Origin: an uncultured Flavobacteriaceae bacterium
GTDB taxonomy: Bacteria > Bacteroidota > Bacteroidia > Flavobacteriales > Flavobacteriaceae
Reading direction: 5' to 3'
Length of the DNA stretch: 64,000 nt
Assembly (NCBI GenBank): GCA_943788095.1
Contig: CALSOZ010000004.1
Location: 62,001 to 126,000 of the forward strand
The position numbers were made by a program, and so were the translations under genes. Positions 26,924 through 36,005 of the stretch are shown here, one piece after another. Below the pieces are notes generated by a model. That model did not search any database, was not told the DNA's origin, and saw nothing but the letters and a program-made list of their open reading frames with translations. Within the stretch, counting starts at the first letter, position 1; the number at the start of each line of letters is the position of its first letter.

Positions 26924-27256
26924 TTATTTAATTTTTTTAAAAGCATTTTGATAGAGGTTACCAACTAAAGGAATTGGAATCATTTTACCAGATAAGGCGG
27001 TCGAAAATCCATAGATAAATAGAATTCCAAATGACATCCAAAAAGAGAGTGTAATTTGCCAATTATCAAAATAGCCAATTGGGTAACCAAGCGCCATAAA
27101 TGAGAGCCATAATCCCAAAGATTGACGAATATGAAAATAGGCAAATTTGCTTTTTTTCTCAGTGTTGGTTAGATAAGCAATGAGCACTCCAATAAGATAA
27201 AAATAACTTATAACAGCACTTGTTTTTCCGGATTTAATATCTTGATGGTCTGGCAT
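26924..27256 (-). CDS. Small polytopic membrane protein (DUF4870/Tic20-like)
   Basis: 110 aa with three to four hydrophobic segments (AVISYFYLIGVLIAYLTN, LGLWLSFMALGYPIGYF, LSFWMSFGILFIYGFSTAL). The pattern KKSKFAYFHIRQSLGLWL matches the xxHxRQSLxL signature of the DUF4870/Tic20-like family. Function unknown; in Bacteroidota it often travels with this operon. It overlaps the dihydroorotase-like gene's stop by 1 nt (TAATG). Confidence 0.75.
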   Translation of the reverse strand: MPDHQDIKSGKTSAVISYFYLIGVLIAYLTNTEKKSKFAYFHIRQSLGLWLSFMALGYPIGYFDNWQITLSFWMSFGILFIYGFSTALSGKMIPIPLVGNLYQNAFKKIK

Positions 27257-28512
27257 TAAAGAGCGATTGAGGTTCTATTGTTTGCAATGATTCCATACAC
27301 AGATCCTTTTAATTTAGACCCTATAAAAAGTGAGTTTTTAGATTTTGACAGCAAATGTTTTGCTTCAAAAACAGAAGATCCAGAGGGATTAAATAAGGTT
27401 AGATGCGCTGTAGCTCCAACTTTAATGGATTCATTTTTTAAACCAAACCGTTGTTTTCCTTTGGTCAGTAGTTGCACAGCTTTTTTGGTTGAAAATAATG
27501 AATTTAAAGCGCCGAACGCACTTTCAAGTCCTAAGGTGCCATTCATAGCATACTCAAATTCAATTTTCTTATACTCAATTTCTATCGGGGTGTGATCCGA
27601 AGTTACCATGTCAATTGTGCCATCTTTTACCGCTTCAATCAGAGCTTCTATATCAGTTGCGGTTCGTAGTGGGGGATTGACTCTAAAGTTTGTGTCATAG
27701 TCCGATAGATTTTCATCGGTAAACATCAAGTTATGAATCGCGACACTACAACTGACGTCTAATTTTTTAGTTTTCGCTTCTCTAATTAATTCGACAGATT
27801 TTTTAGTAGAAATCGTTGGGATATGTAATTTACCACCGGTATATTCTAAGAGAAACAGATCGCGGGCGATTTGTAACTCTTCGGCAAGAGTGGGAAGTCC
27901 TTTTAGTCCGAGACGTGTGCTTGTTATATTTTCATTCATGACGCCATTTGTCGCAACCTTTGGTTCGTGAGGAAAAGACTGTACCAGTCCATCAAAATTA
28001 GCAGCGTATTGCAGTGCTATTTTAAGTAAATTAGGATTTTCTATGGGTTTTTTATAATCTCCAAAAGCAATGCTTCCGGCGGTTTTCATATCAAATAATT
28101 CAGCCAAATCAACGCCTTCACTGCCTTTGGTAAGGGCGCCAATAGGGTGGAGGTTGGTTGTAGCAGTAGACGCTTTCGAAATCACAAACGCAATGTCTGC
28201 ATGCGAATCTAGGACTGGGTTTGTATTGGCATTGAGAGCAATGTCTGTAAATCCAGAAGCAGCAGCAACGTTTAATCCATTTGTAATGGTCTCTCGTTCT
28301 TCATAGCCTGGTTCACCAAAAGACACACTGCTATCAAACCAACCACTTGAAATATGGAGATTTTCTAATTTTAGAACGGGATAATTATTCGGATTTTTAA
28401 GCGTTTTAGCAATTTGAGTAATGAAACCATTTTCAACTAAAATATCTTGAGTCTGAGTGTGGAAATCACTTGTGGTATCAAGTATGGTAGCTGATTTTAT
28501 AAGTACGTTCAT
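27256..28512 (-). CDS. Dihydroorotase homologue with lost metal ligands (probable pseudoenzyme)
   Basis: 418 aa amidohydrolase fold. The canonical metal motif PGFIDxHxHFREPG is here SSGWFDSSVSFGEPG, so both His of HxH (residues 62-64) are gone. The later HxxHxST strand reads LHIPTISTKK, losing its second His. The C-terminal DHTPI box is retained. Such non-catalytic DHO-like proteins (PyrC'/PyrX) in other bacteria serve as structural partners of aspartate transcarbamoylase; that role here is inference. Overlaps BatA by 4 bp (ATGA). A second, active PyrC should exist elsewhere in the genome. Confidence 0.85.
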   Translation of the reverse strand: MNVLIKSATILDTTSDFHTQTQDILVENGFITQIAKTLKNPNNYPVLKLENLHISSGWFDSSVSFGEPGYEERETITNGLNVAAASGFTDIALNANTNPVLDSHADIAFVISKASTATTNLHPIGALTKGSEGVDLAELFDMKTAGSIAFGDYKKPIENPNLLKIALQYAANFDGLVQSFPHEPKVATNGVMNENITSTRLGLKGLPTLAEELQIARDLFLLEYTGGKLHIPTISTKKSVELIREAKTKKLDVSCSVAIHNLMFTDENLSDYDTNFRVNPPLRTATDIEALIEAVKDGTIDMVTSDHTPIEIEYKKIEFEYAMNGTLGLESAFGALNSLFSTKKAVQLLTKGKQRFGLKNESIKVGATAHLTLFNPSGSSVFEAKHLLSKSKNSLFIGSKLKGSVYGIIANNRTSIAL

Positions 28513-30434
28513 TTAAAATATTTTAAGATGAGCATTTCAAAAGCTAATAATGTTAGTGCAAAAATAACAAACCATTTCCATAACCACGTCACATTCGACT
28601 CAATTTTTATGGTATTTAGTGTGTCGTTGAGTGATTTTTCTATAGAAACTCCTTTCATTTGTGTCAGATCATGATAGCGAAGTTGACTTTCATCGCGATT
28701 GTAATTATAACTCACAGTGGTTAATGTGTCTTTGTTTTTTAAAACTGCATAATGACCAGGTTCACGAGGGTTTTCTTTGGTAGTGATGCTCACTTTGGTA
28801 TTAAAATTGGTCTGTAGAGGAATAAATTGGGAGTCTTTATGGCTTAATTTTAAAATGCGATCGCGTTGTAAGTTGACTTTAAGATCAAAATTATTTTCGG
28901 CACCAATCCAATAGTGTAAAGGAGGCGTTTTTAAACTTGATCGCCCGATATTATATAAGGTCGGGACAATTAGCGGCGAATGTATAAAGTTAGACGCCTC
29001 AGATTCAACTGGTGCTGTAAAGACAAATAACGACTTAAATTGAACTAAAAATGCCTGTTGATTTTCAAAAGATAAAATTCGGTTTGTAGTGGTTGATAGC
29101 GGGTAAAATACCTGAACGCTTGGGTATTGAAAATTTGATATTTTTTCTTCAAAAACATTTTTTAAAATAGGATGGTTAAACGCAATGTTAGTAATGCGTT
29201 TTTCTTGCGTTTTGATCGGTTTAAGTTGGTGGGTTGTTTGTGTTGACAGTACTTTGTTATAAGAAGATAAATCTCCCGTTTTGTTCGGAATCAATAGGAC
29301 AGTGCCTCCAGTATTCATAAATACGTCAAGACTGTTTTTTAAGGCAATTGAAATCTGTTTTATTCCATTTAAAATAATTAGATTTTGCATCTTTATTTGA
29401 CCATAATCCAACGTCTTTAAATTTTGGTTTTTAAATATAAATTCGTCATTAGAGTAGAGGTTCTTTAAAAATGTAGAACTTGAGTTTTCATGAATCGCCA
29501 AAACCGCAATTTTTTCGGTTTTTGGGATATTAAAATAGAAGTCGTCATCGTAAAGAATTTGCGTATCATCAATAGACAATTTCCCTTTAAACTCAAGGGT
29601 ATTTGGCAATACAAATGAAGTTTTGAAATTTTTAGATTTCACTAAAATCGACTTCCCAATGACCTTTGCATTTTGATATAATGTCACCGGAATACTGTCG
29701 TTTGTATCTGAGGTAGTTTTTCCAGAAACATTCAATGTGTAGTTGGTATTTAAGCTGGATTCTAAACGAACGTTATCAATATAATTATTGGCCGTATTTA
29801 TGGGTTTTAAAGGCACTAACAACACTTGAATGGTGGTGTCTGTGTTCGTTAAAATTTTGTCTTCATGTTGTTGAAAGTCAGACACTAAAATGAGTTTTTT
29901 AGAACGGGTCTTGTCCTCTGAAAAGAGCGTCTTTCCTTTTAAAATCAAACGATTTAAATCCAATTGATTTTGACTGTAATCTAGAGAAAGTAGCTCAGTT
30001 TTTAAATCTTTTAGAGGGATTGATTTATAACTTTGATCATTGGTGAAAACACTTATTTTTTCAAGTTCATCAAAGCCCGTAATGACCTCTTGAACGGCTC
30101 TGCTAAGCAGTGGGCCTTTGGGACCAATTGCCTGCATGCTAAAGGAGTTGTCTAAATAAATAACCGTTTCAGAGCTGTTTTTTTGAGCCAATTGATTTGA
30201 TAGGAAGGGTTGACTAAATGCCAAAATAATACACCCAATTGCGAGGAGTCGTACTATAAGAATCAGCCATTTTTTTAATTGCGAACTTTTTCGAGTTTGT
30301 AATCGTATTTTTTGTAATAATGCAACGTTTGTAAACGCTTGTATTTTGAAGCGTCTGAGTTGAAATAAATGAATTAAAACAGGGATGAGCAGTGCGGGAA
30401 GGGCGTAAAAAAATTCTGGGTGTAAAAACTGCAT
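28509..30434 (-). CDS. BatA-type membrane protein with N-terminal double-helix domain and VWA-like region
   Basis: 641 aa. The N-terminus MQFLHPEFFYALPALLIPVL is the BatA N-terminal two-helix domain (TIGR02226-like), second helix at about residues 55-80 (LIVRLLAIGCIILAFSQPF). It is followed by a VWA-like region with ETVIYLDNSFSMQA, a MIDAS-like DxSxS. One helix closes the C-terminus (WKWFVIFALTLLAFEMLIL). Bat proteins in Bacteroidota relate to aerotolerance or envelope stress, but this long single form's role is not proven. First gene of its operon. Confidence 0.85.
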   Translation of the reverse strand: MQFLHPEFFYALPALLIPVLIHLFQLRRFKIQAFTNVALLQKIRLQTRKSSQLKKWLILIVRLLAIGCIILAFSQPFLSNQLAQKNSSETVIYLDNSFSMQAIGPKGPLLSRAVQEVITGFDELEKISVFTNDQSYKSIPLKDLKTELLSLDYSQNQLDLNRLILKGKTLFSEDKTRSKKLILVSDFQQHEDKILTNTDTTIQVLLVPLKPINTANNYIDNVRLESSLNTNYTLNVSGKTTSDTNDSIPVTLYQNAKVIGKSILVKSKNFKTSFVLPNTLEFKGKLSIDDTQILYDDDFYFNIPKTEKIAVLAIHENSSSTFLKNLYSNDEFIFKNQNLKTLDYGQIKMQNLIILNGIKQISIALKNSLDVFMNTGGTVLLIPNKTGDLSSYNKVLSTQTTHQLKPIKTQEKRITNIAFNHPILKNVFEEKISNFQYPSVQVFYPLSTTTNRILSFENQQAFLVQFKSLFVFTAPVESEASNFIHSPLIVPTLYNIGRSSLKTPPLHYWIGAENNFDLKVNLQRDRILKLSHKDSQFIPLQTNFNTKVSITTKENPREPGHYAVLKNKDTLTTVSYNYNRDESQLRYHDLTQMKGVSIEKSLNDTLNTIKIESNVTWLWKWFVIFALTLLAFEMLILKYFK

Positions 30435-30479
30435 CTGATGATTTGATTGCTCAAATATAAAAACTAAATTTTGATTTGC

Positions 30480-30797
30480 TTAACAGAAGAAGAAATAATC
30501 GCGCATCGCCATCATTTTATGTGTTTGTAAGTAGTGTGTTATTTCTTGTTGTGCCTCTTGATTTGCAACAGTAATTATGCTTTGAGGACTTTTGATTTCA
30601 CTCAGACACTCAAAAGATTTTAAAGTTTGACCGTAAATGGTTTTTCCAATTTTATTAGGATTATCACAAACCCACTCAAAGGGCACATTATTTTTTTTAA
30701 GTAATTGAGCTACTTTTTTTCCTTTTCGTCCGGCGCCCCAAACTACTATTTGTTTTTCGGTATCATGAGTTAGTTCTAAAAAGTAAGAGACTTTCAA
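30480..30797 (-). CDS. Rossmann-like C-terminal part of a glycosyltransferase, separated by frameshift
   Basis: 105 aa ORF with TTG start. It has a dinucleotide-binding-type segment IVVWGAGRKGKKVAQLL and ends DYFFFC. In relatives this region forms the C-terminal part of a longer GT2 protein. Reading the frame upstream of the TTG gives RTSRIDAHYAENSFLELKVS, continuous with what is expected after a GT2 domain, although the preceding gene stops in another frame. So this is probably the 3' end of a broken GT2 gene and not an independent gene. It might still be translated from the TTG. Confidence 0.55.
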   Translation of the reverse strand: MKVSYFLELTHDTEKQIVVWGAGRKGKKVAQLLKKNNVPFEWVCDNPNKIGKTIYGQTLKSFECLSEIKSPQSIITVANQEAQQEITHYLQTHKMMAMRDYFFFC

Positions 30798-30799
30798 TT

Positions 30800-31495
30800 C
30801 TAAAAATGAATTTTCGGCATAGTGCGCATCGATTCGCGAGGTTCTGATTGGCGTGATCGCGCCAGATGGTGGAGGACTTCCGTTGCTGGGAATACATTTT
30901 CATCTCGTGTTTTATAAAATCGAAATGCTAAGTCATAATCTTCGGGGTAGGTACTCGTTGGCGTAAAGCCTCCACAGTCCTCAAAATCAGATTTATAAAC
31001 CATCCAACAAGGCGATGGAATGACACATTCCTTATAAATGTCCTCAAAATTACGGCCTTTAGAAGTTAACGAATTTAGCCATGTTTCGTAGCGCTTGTAA
31101 CCGTCTCCAATCCCTTTTTCTGAGAAGTAACGGACCGCTCCTAGTGCCATGTGACCTTCACCATGTAAACAAAGCTGTTTTTGCATGCTCTGGAGCTTAT
31201 GGATCGCCATCAGGTCATCACTGTCCATCCGTGTGATCAAAGTGCCCTTAGCATGTTTATAAGCAGTCTGTAGGGCCTCAATAATCCCTTTTCCATCATT
31301 CGAAAACAAATGAATTCGAGCCTCCTTATCAGCGTATTTCTGTACAATTTGACAACTTGAATCTGTGGAGCCATCATCGACAATAAGCAGTTCCCACTGT
31401 GTGTAGGATTGCTGAAGAATCGATTCTAAACAATCGACTAAATAGCGTTCCGTGTTTTTGAAGGGTACTAAAATACTTATCAGTGGTGTTTGCAT
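30800..31495 (-). CDS. Family 2 glycosyltransferase, probably truncated by frameshift
   Basis: 231 aa GT-A enzyme: LISILVPFKNTERYLVDCLES, nucleotide Asp in LLIVDDGSTDSS, metal motif DSDD in TRMDSDDLMAIHK and acceptor-side YPEDYDLAFRFYK. The frame then shifts: the ORF ends ...LARSRQSEPRESMRTMPKIHF, while the neighbouring frames hold WRDHAN and then RTSRIDAHYAEN, the expected continuation into the 30480-30797 ORF. Two +1 base insertions (at + strand positions near 30865 and 30846) would explain this. The catalytic domain is intact. Starts 1 nt into the S10 peptidase stop (TAATG). Confidence 0.75.
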   Translation of the reverse strand: MQTPLISILVPFKNTERYLVDCLESILQQSYTQWELLIVDDGSTDSSCQIVQKYADKEARIHLFSNDGKGIIEALQTAYKHAKGTLITRMDSDDLMAIHKLQSMQKQLCLHGEGHMALGAVRYFSEKGIGDGYKRYETWLNSLTSKGRNFEDIYKECVIPSPCWMVYKSDFEDCGGFTPTSTYPEDYDLAFRFYKTRDENVFPATEVLHHLARSRQSEPRESMRTMPKIHF

Positions 31496-32982
31496 TAGTA
31501 TTTTGCAGCCTTTCCATTGGCCGACGATTCTTTTAGAAAGGTCCTTAAATCATCATTGGCCTTGATTAAATCTTCAGTTCGCAAATACATCATGTGGCCA
31601 CTTCGGTACCCTTTGAAGGTGAACCGATCTTTCATTTTTCCACTTGGATCGACTTGTGATAGGGTGTATTTTGCATTAAAATAGGTGGTAGCACCATCAT
31701 AATATCCCGATTGATTTAACACTTTAAGGTAAGGGTTTTGTGCCATCGCTAAGCGAAGATCATCACGGGTATTATCGTCGTCTTTGTTCCATGGGTTTAC
31801 ATCGCCAAACATGTTATATTTTAAATCAGTTTCAAATTTTAATTCACTTTTAATGTAGTGGTTAATTGCCGGGGTAAACGAGTGAAGCCATGATGTTAAC
31901 TCTGCACTGTAATCTGGGCGATCGCCCGCTTCTTTTTTGTCAATTCCTATATAGCGAGAATCCAAACGTCCGATGGTTTGACCCGTTTGATCTCGAAGTA
32001 ATTCTTTCCAGAAAAAGGAATTAGGAACCGCTAAGTTGTGTTGTAAAATCACTTTTTGGCTCAAGCCCGAATAATAGGCCATTTTTTCGCTGATCGCCAT
32101 TTTTTCAGCAGGGTCAATAAAGCCTCCTTTTGCAAGCGCAGGAAGAAGTGTGTTGAGGGCAAATTTTTCTGATTCTGGAAGAATCTCTAACAAGTCTCTA
32201 GATTGAAGTGCTTCTGGTAATTGATTGTGATACCAAGCGGTTGCTGTAAAATAAGGAAGGTTTAAAGCCGATGAAATCGGGCTTCCAACACGTAGTACTT
32301 TGTAATCTGCAGGCGAGACCATGATGACGCCATTTAAATACATCCATTGATTTTGTTGTAATTTTAGCGATAATCCCATCACACGAGTGCCGCCATAACT
32401 TTCTCCAATGATATATTTTGGCGATTCCCATCTGTTTTTCCGACTGATAAAGGTGTTGATCCATTCGGCTAAATACTTAATGTCTTGATTGATCCCAAAA
32501 AACTGTTTTCGATCGGGCAGCGCTCCTTCTTTATTGGGGAGCATTCGGGAGTAAGCTGTGTTTACAGGATTTACGAACACAATATCTGCGGCATCCAAAA
32601 TAGAATTTGGATTGTTCTTAAAACCATAAGGTTGTACGGGATAGCCTTCAGAATCTACATTCAAAATTCGGGGTCCGGTATAGGCCACATGCATCCAAAC
32701 AGAGGCAGATCCAGGTCCACCATTAAAGGAAATAATAAGCGGGCGCTCAGCGCTGCTTTTCACATAATTTCGAGTGTAATACGTATAAAATAAACTCGCA
32801 ATTGGTGTGCCATCTTTATCCCAAACAGGCTGCATACCTGTTTCTGCCGTATAATCAATATTGACCCCTTTGATGGTGGTAGAATGTGTGGTCGTAACGA
32901 TCGTATCGACTGGAATTTCAATCGATTGACTTGAGCCAATGAATATCGAAACTAAACTTATATATAGACAACTTTTTTTCAT
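31495..32982 (-). CDS. S10-family serine carboxypeptidase-like protein, exported
   Basis: 495 aa. Signal peptide 1-20 (CLYISLVSIFIGSSQS). The fold is alpha/beta hydrolase with ISFNGGPGSASVWMH (oxyanion hole), the nucleophile in IIGESYGGTRVMG, Asp near YYDGATTYFNAKY and His in KGYRSGHMMYLR. All match S10 peptidases, which remove C-terminal residues at low pH. In Bacteroidota such proteins are exported and act on peptides or esters in the periplasm or outside. First gene of a unit followed by the GT2 gene. Confidence 0.9.
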   Translation of the reverse strand: MKKSCLYISLVSIFIGSSQSIEIPVDTIVTTTHSTTIKGVNIDYTAETGMQPVWDKDGTPIASLFYTYYTRNYVKSSAERPLIISFNGGPGSASVWMHVAYTGPRILNVDSEGYPVQPYGFKNNPNSILDAADIVFVNPVNTAYSRMLPNKEGALPDRKQFFGINQDIKYLAEWINTFISRKNRWESPKYIIGESYGGTRVMGLSLKLQQNQWMYLNGVIMVSPADYKVLRVGSPISSALNLPYFTATAWYHNQLPEALQSRDLLEILPESEKFALNTLLPALAKGGFIDPAEKMAISEKMAYYSGLSQKVILQHNLAVPNSFFWKELLRDQTGQTIGRLDSRYIGIDKKEAGDRPDYSAELTSWLHSFTPAINHYIKSELKFETDLKYNMFGDVNPWNKDDDNTRDDLRLAMAQNPYLKVLNQSGYYDGATTYFNAKYTLSQVDPSGKMKDRFTFKGYRSGHMMYLRTEDLIKANDDLRTFLKESSANGKAAKY

Positions 32983-33068
32983 TGTATTTAGTATTTGTGT
33001 TATGCGCCACTAAAATACAATCTTTAATACAAAGTTGAATCGTTAATTATAAAATATAGAATTTTGAT

Positions 33069-33296
33069 TTAAAATTGTTCCAATGTACTTGCAACTATGG
33101 CTTCGGCTTTTGCTTGTTCACTTGTGTGGACATACAGTTCTTGAAATCCATAAGTCGAAGTTCCAAAACCCGCCAATCGAGCGGATTCTGTTTCATCTTT
33201 TACTATGGGTGTGATGCCTTGTTTTTCAAGATTTTGAGTGATGAGTTGTACCACAATAAAACTGCCAGCATATAGTTTCGAATAATTAGATTCCAT
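33069..33296 (-). CDS. DUF2007-type small protein
   Basis: 75 aa, cytosolic. Contains KLYAGSFIVVQLITQNLEKQGITPIVKDE and ends VHTSEQAKAEAIVASTLEQF, the length and pattern of DUF2007, a ferredoxin-like small domain with proposed signalling role. It lies 5 bp after the stop of the head-GIN protein gene and so is last in the PadR-PspC-DUF2807-DUF2007 operon. Confidence 0.8.
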   Translation of the reverse strand: MESNYSKLYAGSFIVVQLITQNLEKQGITPIVKDETESARLAGFGTSTYGFQELYVHTSEQAKAEAIVASTLEQF

Positions 33297-33301
33297 AGAG
33301 T

Positions 33302-34024
33302 TTAATTTTTTGTATCTATACGACCACCCGAAGAAGAATTTACGACTGTTTTTATAGAAGATTCATGATTTTTGATATGTCCTCCACTTGAGGCATTCGC
33401 CTTAAAAGATTCAATACAATTTACGGATAAATTGGCACCGCTCGACGCATCGGCTTCACAAAAGTCTGCAATTAATTTTGAAGCGTTTATTTGACTTCCA
33501 CTCGAAGAATTTCCAGAAAAATCTTTTGCATGACCTTTTAGTTTCATGACCGCACCACTCGAACTTCTACTGGTTAATTTTTCGGTCTCAACCGTTAGTT
33601 TCATCTCACTTCCACTCGATGACTTTAGATCAAGACTCGGAACTTGAAGCGTGTTGGTGCTATACACGTAGCTGCCGCTCGAAGACGTGATTCCTTCAAT
33701 TGTTTTGAAATGAACCATGACTTTTTTTGCGGATACATGGTGTGTATTTTTATCAAGATAAATTTTAAGCGTCCCGTTTTCAACTTCAGTGATGATTAAT
33801 TCTTGAATGTTTTCATCGGTTTGCACCGAAATACTAGGGGTTTCACTTTGGGTTAAAAAAAGATCGATTCCGGAACTCACTTTGATGCTGTTAAAGGATT
33901 CTGTTGGTGTTCGTTGCTCGGTGACTACCACGCCGTTGGTGTACGAAAAAATGGGGTTGAGTTGGCAGGAATTTAAAGCAAGCGTCACAATCGCAATACT
34001 AATAAATTTGATAAGTGTCATCAT
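33302..34024 (-). CDS. Head-GIN domain (DUF2807) lipoprotein
   Basis: 240 aa. Lipobox ALNSC at residue 20. The DUF2807 beta-helix-like body shows repeated SSG/SSS turns: EGITSSSGSYVYS, DLKSSSGSEMK, SRSSSGAVMKL, NSSSGSQI, ASSGANLSV, NASSGGHIKN, NSSSGGRID, each about 20 residues apart, a parallel-beta ladder. Exported and membrane-anchored, function unknown; in Bacteroidota it nearly always accompanies PspC and PadR genes. Part of that operon here, 20 bp after the PspC gene stop. Confidence 0.85.
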   Translation of the reverse strand: MMTLIKFISIAIVTLALNSCQLNPIFSYTNGVVVTEQRTPTESFNSIKVSSGIDLFLTQSETPSISVQTDENIQELIITEVENGTLKIYLDKNTHHVSAKKVMVHFKTIEGITSSSGSYVYSTNTLQVPSLDLKSSSGSEMKLTVETEKLTSRSSSGAVMKLKGHAKDFSGNSSSGSQINASKLIADFCEADASSGANLSVNCIESFKANASSGGHIKNHESSIKTVVNSSSGGRIDTKN

Positions 34025-34044
34025 GATAATTTGGTTTTAGGTTA

Positions 34045-35643
34045 TTATTGTTCATTTAGGTTAGGGCAATCCAAACAACGCATGGATTTATGATCTACTT
34101 TGAGATAATGTTCTTCGCTTCCATTGTCTAAGATGTCATTATATCTTGAACTGTTTCGATGGTAAGAATAGGTGTTTTCATCAGGGTACAAGACACTTCC
34201 AATTGGAAGGTACAATATGATTTCAACCTTTTGACCTCTGAATTTATGGTCTATATCGGTTAGAAAATAGCCATTAAGAGATAAGGTATTATTTTTGAAT
34301 TCGTACAAATAGTCCACGTTTTGAGCTCTTTTTTGAGCACTAATATAATTCACACCTAAAGCTATTTTTTCGACTGAAATCGTTGCGGTAGAATCTTTGG
34401 TGGATCTCACAATTAGACGGATATCAGAGCCGTAAATTTGTTTCGTATTCGCTTCATCATATATGATATTTAAATTATTGTCACGGTGCAGATATTTTGA
34501 GTAGATAGGGTTGCCTTTCATTTCCAGATATAAGGTATCCATTTTAGTGATTGGTAATTCTGATTGTTGGGTCACACTCGCATCTACTCTGTAGTCTGCG
34601 GCTTGCTTCATTCCAAAAATGAAGAGCGTTATTAGTGCAATCAACCAAATCCCTAAGAGTGAAAATTTTGTATATCGATTTAAGAAAGAGGTTCGTTTGG
34701 AGACCATATGCAATCCTAAAAATAACAGAAGAACAATGGGGATTCCGGTGATTAGTAAGGCTAACATAGAGACTAACCAAAGGGGTAAGCCAGAGGAGTT
34801 TACCAAATCGGCGAAGTCAAGTCCTGGAAAGTGAAAAATGTCGGCGACGCCAACGGTTACTAAGCTTATGAAAAATCCGATGAGGCCGATAATACTAGCA
34901 AACACAAAAATCAACCCGATGGCTTTGATAAACACATTAAATAAGAGTAAAATAATATCGCCTAACGCTTCAAAAAATGAACGGGATTTAGATTGGATAT
35001 TAGCCCCTAAATCATTTAATCGGCCATCATTGACACGGTCTTTCATGCGTTCTAGACTGTCTTTAACATTCCCAAACTCCTCTTTTATTTTTTTTTCTAT
35101 ATTGGAAATGTTAACAGGCTTTCCCATCATGGATAATTTTTCGGCAGTTGTATTGGCTGCTGGAATCAAAACCCATAAAATTAAGTAGAGGACGAGTCCA
35201 GTCCCAGCGCCAAAAATTAACAGTATCCAAAGGAGTCTAAGAATGAGAGGATCGATCCCAAAATAATGCCCAAACCCTGCAGAGACACCGCCAACATAGG
35301 CGTTGTCTGGATCTCTAAATAAGCGACGTTTATTGTTGTTGGAGTTGTTTCTTTTAGGGGCTTCATCTAAAGGATCTTCGTCTATTTGATAATCTTCGGG
35401 TTGCCCCATGATGGAGATAATTTCATCCACTTCTTTGTTCGAAATCACTTGCTGACTGGTCTTGATACGTTCCGAAAAGAGCTCTGCGACACGGGCTTCG
35501 ATATCTGCAATGATTTCAGAGGCACCTTGGGTGTTTTTAAGTGATGTTTTGATCGCTTCAAAATAGTTTTGAAGTGTTTCATACGCATCTTCATCGATAT
35601 GAAAAAAGATGCCAGCTAGATTTATACTTACAGTTTTGTTCAT
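34045..35643 (-). CDS. PspC-domain membrane protein
   Basis: The ORF track starts at 35700, inside padR. The ATG at 35643 gives MNKTVSINLAGIFFHIDEDA, overlaps the padR stop by 4 bp (ATGA), and fits the family, so 532 aa. N-terminal HAAS-like domain (ETLQNYFEAIKTSL, EIIADIEARVAELFSE), then a PspC domain LFRDPDNAYVGGVSAGFGHYFGID, followed by about five membrane helices and a C-terminal exported beta domain. PspC links membrane stress to regulators; with PadR upstream and DUF2807 downstream it forms a standard Bacteroidota envelope-stress module. Confidence 0.9.
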   Translation of the reverse strand: MNKTVSINLAGIFFHIDEDAYETLQNYFEAIKTSLKNTQGASEIIADIEARVAELFSERIKTSQQVISNKEVDEIISIMGQPEDYQIDEDPLDEAPKRNNSNNNKRRLFRDPDNAYVGGVSAGFGHYFGIDPLILRLLWILLIFGAGTGLVLYLILWVLIPAANTTAEKLSMMGKPVNISNIEKKIKEEFGNVKDSLERMKDRVNDGRLNDLGANIQSKSRSFFEALGDIILLLFNVFIKAIGLIFVFASIIGLIGFFISLVTVGVADIFHFPGLDFADLVNSSGLPLWLVSMLALLITGIPIVLLLFLGLHMVSKRTSFLNRYTKFSLLGIWLIALITLFIFGMKQAADYRVDASVTQQSELPITKMDTLYLEMKGNPIYSKYLHRDNNLNIIYDEANTKQIYGSDIRLIVRSTKDSTATISVEKIALGVNYISAQKRAQNVDYLYEFKNNTLSLNGYFLTDIDHKFRGQKVEIILYLPIGSVLYPDENTYSYHRNSSRYNDILDNGSEEHYLKVDHKSMRCLDCPNLNEQ

Positions 35644-35981
35644 TTTTTTGTGGTTTTTGGTACGGTTACTAAAGTGACTGCATTGTGAAGTTCGTTCCAT
35701 GTAGTCGTTAATTCAACTAAAAATAAGTGCCCTGTTTCAGTCAGAGCATAATATTTTCTTGGGGGACCTGTAGTGGATTCTTCCCAACGATAATTGAGTA
35801 ATCCAGCATTTTTTAGACGGGTGAGTAGGGGATAGATGGTGCCTTCGACCACTAACAGTTTCGCCTCTTTTAATGTTTTTAAAATTTCAGCAACATACGC
35901 ATCTTGATTTTTTAAGACCGATAGTATGCAGAACTCTAAAACACCTTTTCGCATTTGCGCTTTTGTGTTTTCTATCTTCAT
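35640..35981 (-). CDS. PadR-family transcriptional regulator
   Basis: 113 aa winged helix. Opens QMRKGVLEFCILSVLKNQDAYV and EILKTLKEAKLLVVEGTIYP, wing region LKNAGLLNYRWEESTTGPPRKYYALTETG. All are PadR signatures. It likely represses its own operon (PspC, DUF2807, DUF2007); no operator could be identified. First gene of the operon, with a -7 box 17 bp upstream. Stop overlaps the PspC start. Confidence 0.93.
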   Translation of the reverse strand: MKIENTKAQMRKGVLEFCILSVLKNQDAYVAEILKTLKEAKLLVVEGTIYPLLTRLKNAGLLNYRWEESTTGPPRKYYALTETGHLFLVELTTTWNELHNAVTLVTVPKTTKK

Positions 35982-35997
35982 AGATATTAATTTTTAA

Positions 35998-36005
35998 CAA
36001 ATCTA
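35998..36005 (-). promoter_or_regulatory. Candidate -7 box of the padR operon (TAGATTTG)
   Basis: On the minus strand TAGATTTG matches TAnnTTTG, 16 bp before the padR ATG. The surrounding TTAACAAAT and TTATGTATAAC runs could hold a PadR site but no exact palindrome was found. Confidence 0.45.
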
